Source of the DNA: Cyrtodaria siliqua
Taxonomy: Eukaryota; Mollusca; Bivalvia; Adapedonta; Hiatellidae
Assembly (NCBI GenBank): GCA_037043455.1
Contig: JAWPHD010002631.1
Coordinates: forward strand, 1 to 64,000
Length of the DNA: 64,000 nucleotides
Direction of reading: 5' to 3'
The notes under the pieces are model-generated. The model was not told where the DNA came from, searched no databases, and saw only the letters and a list, made by a program, of their open reading frames with translations. Position numbers and translations under genes: made by a program. Each line of letters starts with the position of its first letter. Position 1 is the stretch's first letter. This document shows, in pieces, positions 60,459-64,000 of the stretch.

Positions 60459-61639
60459 TAAATACTCGAACAATTATAACATTATATTACTGCGTTATTT
60501 GCAATATACAACAGATATAATTCATAATATGACGTTTCTAACTTGTACATTAAAAGGCACATTTGCTTTTGATAATTGCCGGAAATATAAATGATTGCAA
60601 ATAGACAGAGAATGGTCTCATTGAGTTGATTAATTTATACATTGAGATGGGCGTAGACCAACGAGATGAAACCATATTCTATTTGTTTGGTAGCAACTCC
60701 ATTTCAGCTCCCTGCCATACTCTAACAACCAATAACTGGTAGTTGTAGTACACCATTTATTCTGACAGGTGTTATTTTTAATTAAACGATTAACACCTGT
60801 GCTATTTAAAAGGGAAATTTCAGTGACCGTGCTACAAGTCGGACAAATTGTCTTGTGCTACAGTATATTAAGAGTTGAAGACTCAGGGCAATGGAAACGT
60901 TAAACTATTTTACTCTGATATTGGTTACTTTTTGGATTACATAATATTACATCAATCTTGCAAAGATTTGTTTATATACTGTGATAGAATCGTTTAGAAG
61001 TTTCTGTCCCAGAACATCAAACCTCCAACAAAGTATACAGAATTATCCATAAGATAAATATGTTATTATTTAAACTGACTTTGAATGGCAGAATCAACAA
61101 TAAACAGCATACGATATTGATGATAAACATAATGGGAACACTACACAGAAAATAGTCACAGGGACCTTGCCTTTAAACTCTGTGACCTCATATGCAGTCC
61201 CAAGTTTGCTTTCCGTATAGCTACATGTACCTACACAGAGGATGTTGTCGCAATATCTTCATATATAAGCAAACTCTAAATTGTCAAACAAAAACTCTAA
61301 TTGAGTGTCCGGACGGAGCCGTGGTACCGCACACGACTCTCGTTCAATTGCTTTGGTAAACGTTAACGTTGAATGGTAACCAGAATTGCTTATAACAACA
61401 TATGAATGTCCATCATATTAAGAATGATGAAAGAACGAAGACATTTAGGTGTTTTGAAAGCTCACCACGTCACCGGCTTGAGTGTTAAAAATTGGCCTTC
61501 TATATATAAGCACGGATTGTTCATATTTGAAATAAGTATAACAGACAGGAAATTCAGCTTTCACAGAACACAGTAACCCACAAAACACGCAAAAAAGACA
61601 CAATTGAATGGCAATGTTAATAAATAATAAAGGCATATG

Positions 61640-62140
61640 ACGTCACAAACACAAACAGGGTTGACAATTGGGCTACCGCCTTGGAACGGTGAGTGGTTAG
61701 AAAGGCCGCTGGGGTTTAAACCAGGTTTTAGGGTGCACAAACCCCTTACCCTGCTATTATCCCAATAAAACGGGACAGTTTAATGAAGAAATCCCAATCA
61801 GGAACTATTCTCTAACCAACAAGGCAGCATTATTAGGCAATATAAGTAAAACAAAAAATGCTCCTGTATTTATAAATATAACAAACAATAACCTAAAAAG
61901 CCACAAAGAGGTTACATGTACTCAATGATTTGGCAGTAGCAGAACAACAAGAGAATAAACAATTGAGGGCACACATCAAATTCGCCGTCCTTTTGGGCTT
62001 TAGGTAGACGCCACCATAGGGTCCAAAGCCTGTCCGGTCATCGCATTAGGGTTTAGGGTACGTGTTATCGCCGTCACTCTGCCGCCGGTAGAAACCATAG
62101 TGGCGAACTGTAAATGGGTCCACCACCAAGCATGCAGTGC
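61640..62140 (-). repeat. Long copy of the dispersed repeat, block C
   Basis: It is the ortholog of 49940-50440 and shares the tagggtttagggtacgtgtt segment that block A lacks. Confidence 0.65.
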
Positions 62141-62574
62141 GTTGCAAAATGATAGGGTCATAACCTCTTTTGATAAACCTTTTAACAAGTTTAACATAGT
62201 ATGAACATACTTTATCTTAACAATTTACCAGACATAATCATGGTGATGACAGCGATTCGTGAAATGTTTTTGGTTCATATGTTATATAGATGGTAATCAG
62301 TATGTGCATAATGCTGATTAAACATGTTAGGGATGTTGGCTGGGCAAGTTTTACCATGTTAAAGTCTAATTTGAAAACATGTTAGTTTCATTTTTGCATC
62401 CTAGTAGATATAATGTATGATTTAAGAAAGTAATATGTTAAATTTTAAACAAAATATTGTTTTTCCTATTTGTCCGTCCTATGGGTAACTCTTGGTCAAA
62501 TTTATCCTCTTGTTATAGAAAATAAGATGTTTATTTTTAAGTATAAGTAGATATAAAAATCGAACAGGAAAAGT

Positions 62575-62730
62575 AGCATTCAAGGACGACAGTCAACCAC
62601 AATCACACACAGAAACAATGAACCACTTTAAAAATGAAGAAAAGGGCAGATAAGACATCACAAGCACAAAAGTGTTGACAAAAGGGCTACCGCCGTGGAA
62701 TGGTCAGTGGCAAAAAAGGCCGCTGGGGGT
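62575..62730 (-). repeat. Short copy of the dispersed repeat, block C
   Basis: It is the ortholog of 50880-51040, with caaggacgacagtcaaccac and gccgtggaatggtcagtgg. Confidence 0.65.
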
Positions 62731-62924
62731 TTAAACCAGAATGCATATGAAAAATTACATACTGAGCTAATTTTATATTCGACCTCTATGTCAAAATTAT
62801 ATGTAAAGTAGTTTACAGTGAACTTGCCAAAATAACTCAAAAGTGCGTGTAATTTAAAGAATATTAAAATAGATTCATTGGGTGCCTGGTGATCTTAACA
62901 CATTTTTACTTGTTTCGAATGAAT

Positions 62925-63572
62925 ATAATTATGGAAATAAAGAACTATGATGTCAAAGTTCTTAAAATGGAGTCTTCCATATGTGCTTCATCAGAAATTG
63001 CTTTTTGCTTTTTTATCATCCGATTTTAATCATTATTTTACTATTTTTCAAGTTTGTCAGAACTCTCAATAAAACAAATATTGTAAAGGAGATCCATTAG
63101 AAGGAACAAACACGGTATTATACAAGTTGAAAATTGCAACACCTCTCACGCCACCCCCTCCTCTCACACCCCATGATAGAGGTTCTGAGACGAATATAGC
63201 AAAAATTTACGAAATGCTGGTTAAACTCCCAGCGGCCCTTTTTTTGCCAATAACTGTTACAAGGCGGTAGCCCTATTGTCAACCATGTTGTGGTTGGGAT
63301 GTCATTTTGCCTTTTATTCATCTTTAAAGTTGTTCTTTGTTTCTGTGTGTGTTTGTGGTTGATTGTCTTCCTTGAATATACTTGAATATACTTGTCCTGT
63401 TCGAACTTTATATCGACTTTCAAGTTCACATGCTTATATTGCAAAGATGAAAACAAATGTGTGAATAATACTAAAGAAATATTTTGTTTTGGAACAGAAA
63501 CAACAGTTACAGTATCTATGATGTTAATAATATGTTATATATCAAATTATTCTCGGTATTGTTGTATTTCAG
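62925..63572 (+). repeat. Second copy of the block 0 intron (24580-25228)
   Basis: The sequence from ggaaataaagaactatgatg through the dispersed-repeat segment (63231-63390) to gttgtatttcag matches 24590-25228 closely. The intron before the E48 exon has therefore been copied together with the exon that follows. Confidence 0.8.
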
Positions 63573-63620
63573 AACCCATGACCGTTTATGGCAGTCCGGG
63601 AATCTCAAGAAGTAGTCCAG
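63573..63620 (+). CDS. Candidate micro-exon E48, block D
   Basis: The acceptor gtatttcag ends at 63572 and the donor gtgagt starts at 63621. The 48 nt are open in phase 1 and encode (E)PMTVYGSPGISRSSP. It is closest to the block A exon. Downstream the sequence leaves the block pattern within about 20 bp (ccattgggacggtggcg) and enters a dispersed repeat. Confidence 0.65.
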
Positions 63621-63634
63621 GTGAGTTTCTTTGC

Positions 63635-64000
63635 AGCCATTGGGACGGTGGCGTTTGATGTTTGTCCATGATCTTTCTTGTCGTGCCCTTAATGGTGTAT
63701 TCTCTTACTGCTCTGGCTTCTGCCAAGTCATTGAGTACCTTCATTGTGGCTTTCTAGGCTATTGTTTTTTGTATTATATTTACACGAGCATATTTGTGTT
63801 TTACTTATATTGCCTATTGATGCTGCCTTGTTGGTTAGAGATTAGATCATGGCGGGGATTTCTTTATTTACACTGTCCTGTTTTATTGGGATGACAGTAG
63901 GGTAAGTGTGAGGTTTGGTGCACCCTAGAACCGGTTTAAACCCCCAGTGACCTACTTTGCCACTGACCGTTCCAAGGCTGTAGCCCTATTTTCAACCCTT
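63635..64000 (+). repeat. Dispersed repeat, plus orientation, at right edge
   Basis: This is the reverse complement of the family copies at 30115-30620 and 49940-50440. It contains ctttctaggctattgttttt, gttttattgggatgacagta and gccactgaccgttccaagg. It explains the open frames here and runs off the window. Confidence 0.7.

Larger units (their letters stand above)
54230..62924. repeat. Segmental duplication block C
   Basis: It is collinear with block B minus the 8.2-kb element. The match to block B stops at about 62924: after acttgtttcgaatga the sequence switches to atataattatggaaataaag, which is the sequence at about 24580 in block 0. The switch is a duplication or recombination junction. Block C thus lacks the 39-nt and 21-nt exon region seen in block A. 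Confidence 0.85.

Overview
The window looks like AT-rich, intron-dominated nuclear DNA of an invertebrate animal, most likely a bivalve mollusc or another lophotrochozoan. That placement is an inference. It rests on a two-ORF LINE with an RNase H domain, tRNA-headed SINEs, a DZIP3-type HEPN exon (a family expanded in bivalves, from general knowledge) and a Crypton/KIAA1958-like tyrosine recombinase. No bacterial operons, rRNA or CRISPR were seen.

Layout. 1-1.3 kb: short tandem repeats. 1.34-7.54 kb: a decayed non-LTR retrotransposon of the I/Jockey group. ORF1 has three zinc knuckles; ORF2 has endonuclease, reverse transcriptase, RNase H and a C-terminal CCHC. ORF1 and ORF2 overlap by ATGA. 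7.6-9.25 kb: two tandem-repeat arrays that share a core sequence, plus a tRNA-like head. 9.25-17.3 kb: mostly unassigned DNA with two MITE-like elements and a long hairpin. 17.3-18.1 kb: remnants of a Ty3/Gypsy pol gene on the minus strand. 18.5-21.1 kb: a local duplication, an AAGTC-rich array and an ~80-bp minisatellite. 22.4 kb to the right edge: a putative plus-strand host gene inside a tandem segmental duplication.

The main result is this putative gene. Its large exon at 22404-23055 encodes a HEPN domain with an R-N-x3-H motif and a short coiled coil. Downstream, over about 40 kb, are candidate micro-exons of 21, 36, 39, 48 or 72 nt. Nine of them have a consensus acceptor and donor, are multiples of three, and stay open when read in phase 1, the phase left by the HEPN exon. 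Joined in order they would give an S/P/G/R-rich and acidic linker. The 48-nt exon type (core D-Y-G-S) begins each block of the segmental duplication: A at 25.2 kb, B at 34.3 kb, C at 54.2 kb and D at 63.6 kb. Growth of the exon ladder therefore appears to follow block duplication. Some copies have lost splice sites, and one has an internal 24-nt duplication.

Blocks B and C each carry, on the minus strand, a ~3.5-kb Crypton-like element with a three-exon tyrosine recombinase gene. Block A keeps the empty site. Copy B is open through the catalytic core with an altered tail; copy C has two nonsense codons. Block B alone also carries an 8,229-bp TA-flanked element with 27-bp terminal inverted repeats and no recognisable gene; it contains a nested TTAA element and a 1.48-kb fold-back element. 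Splicing, percent identities and repeat copy numbers in the genome could not be tested here.
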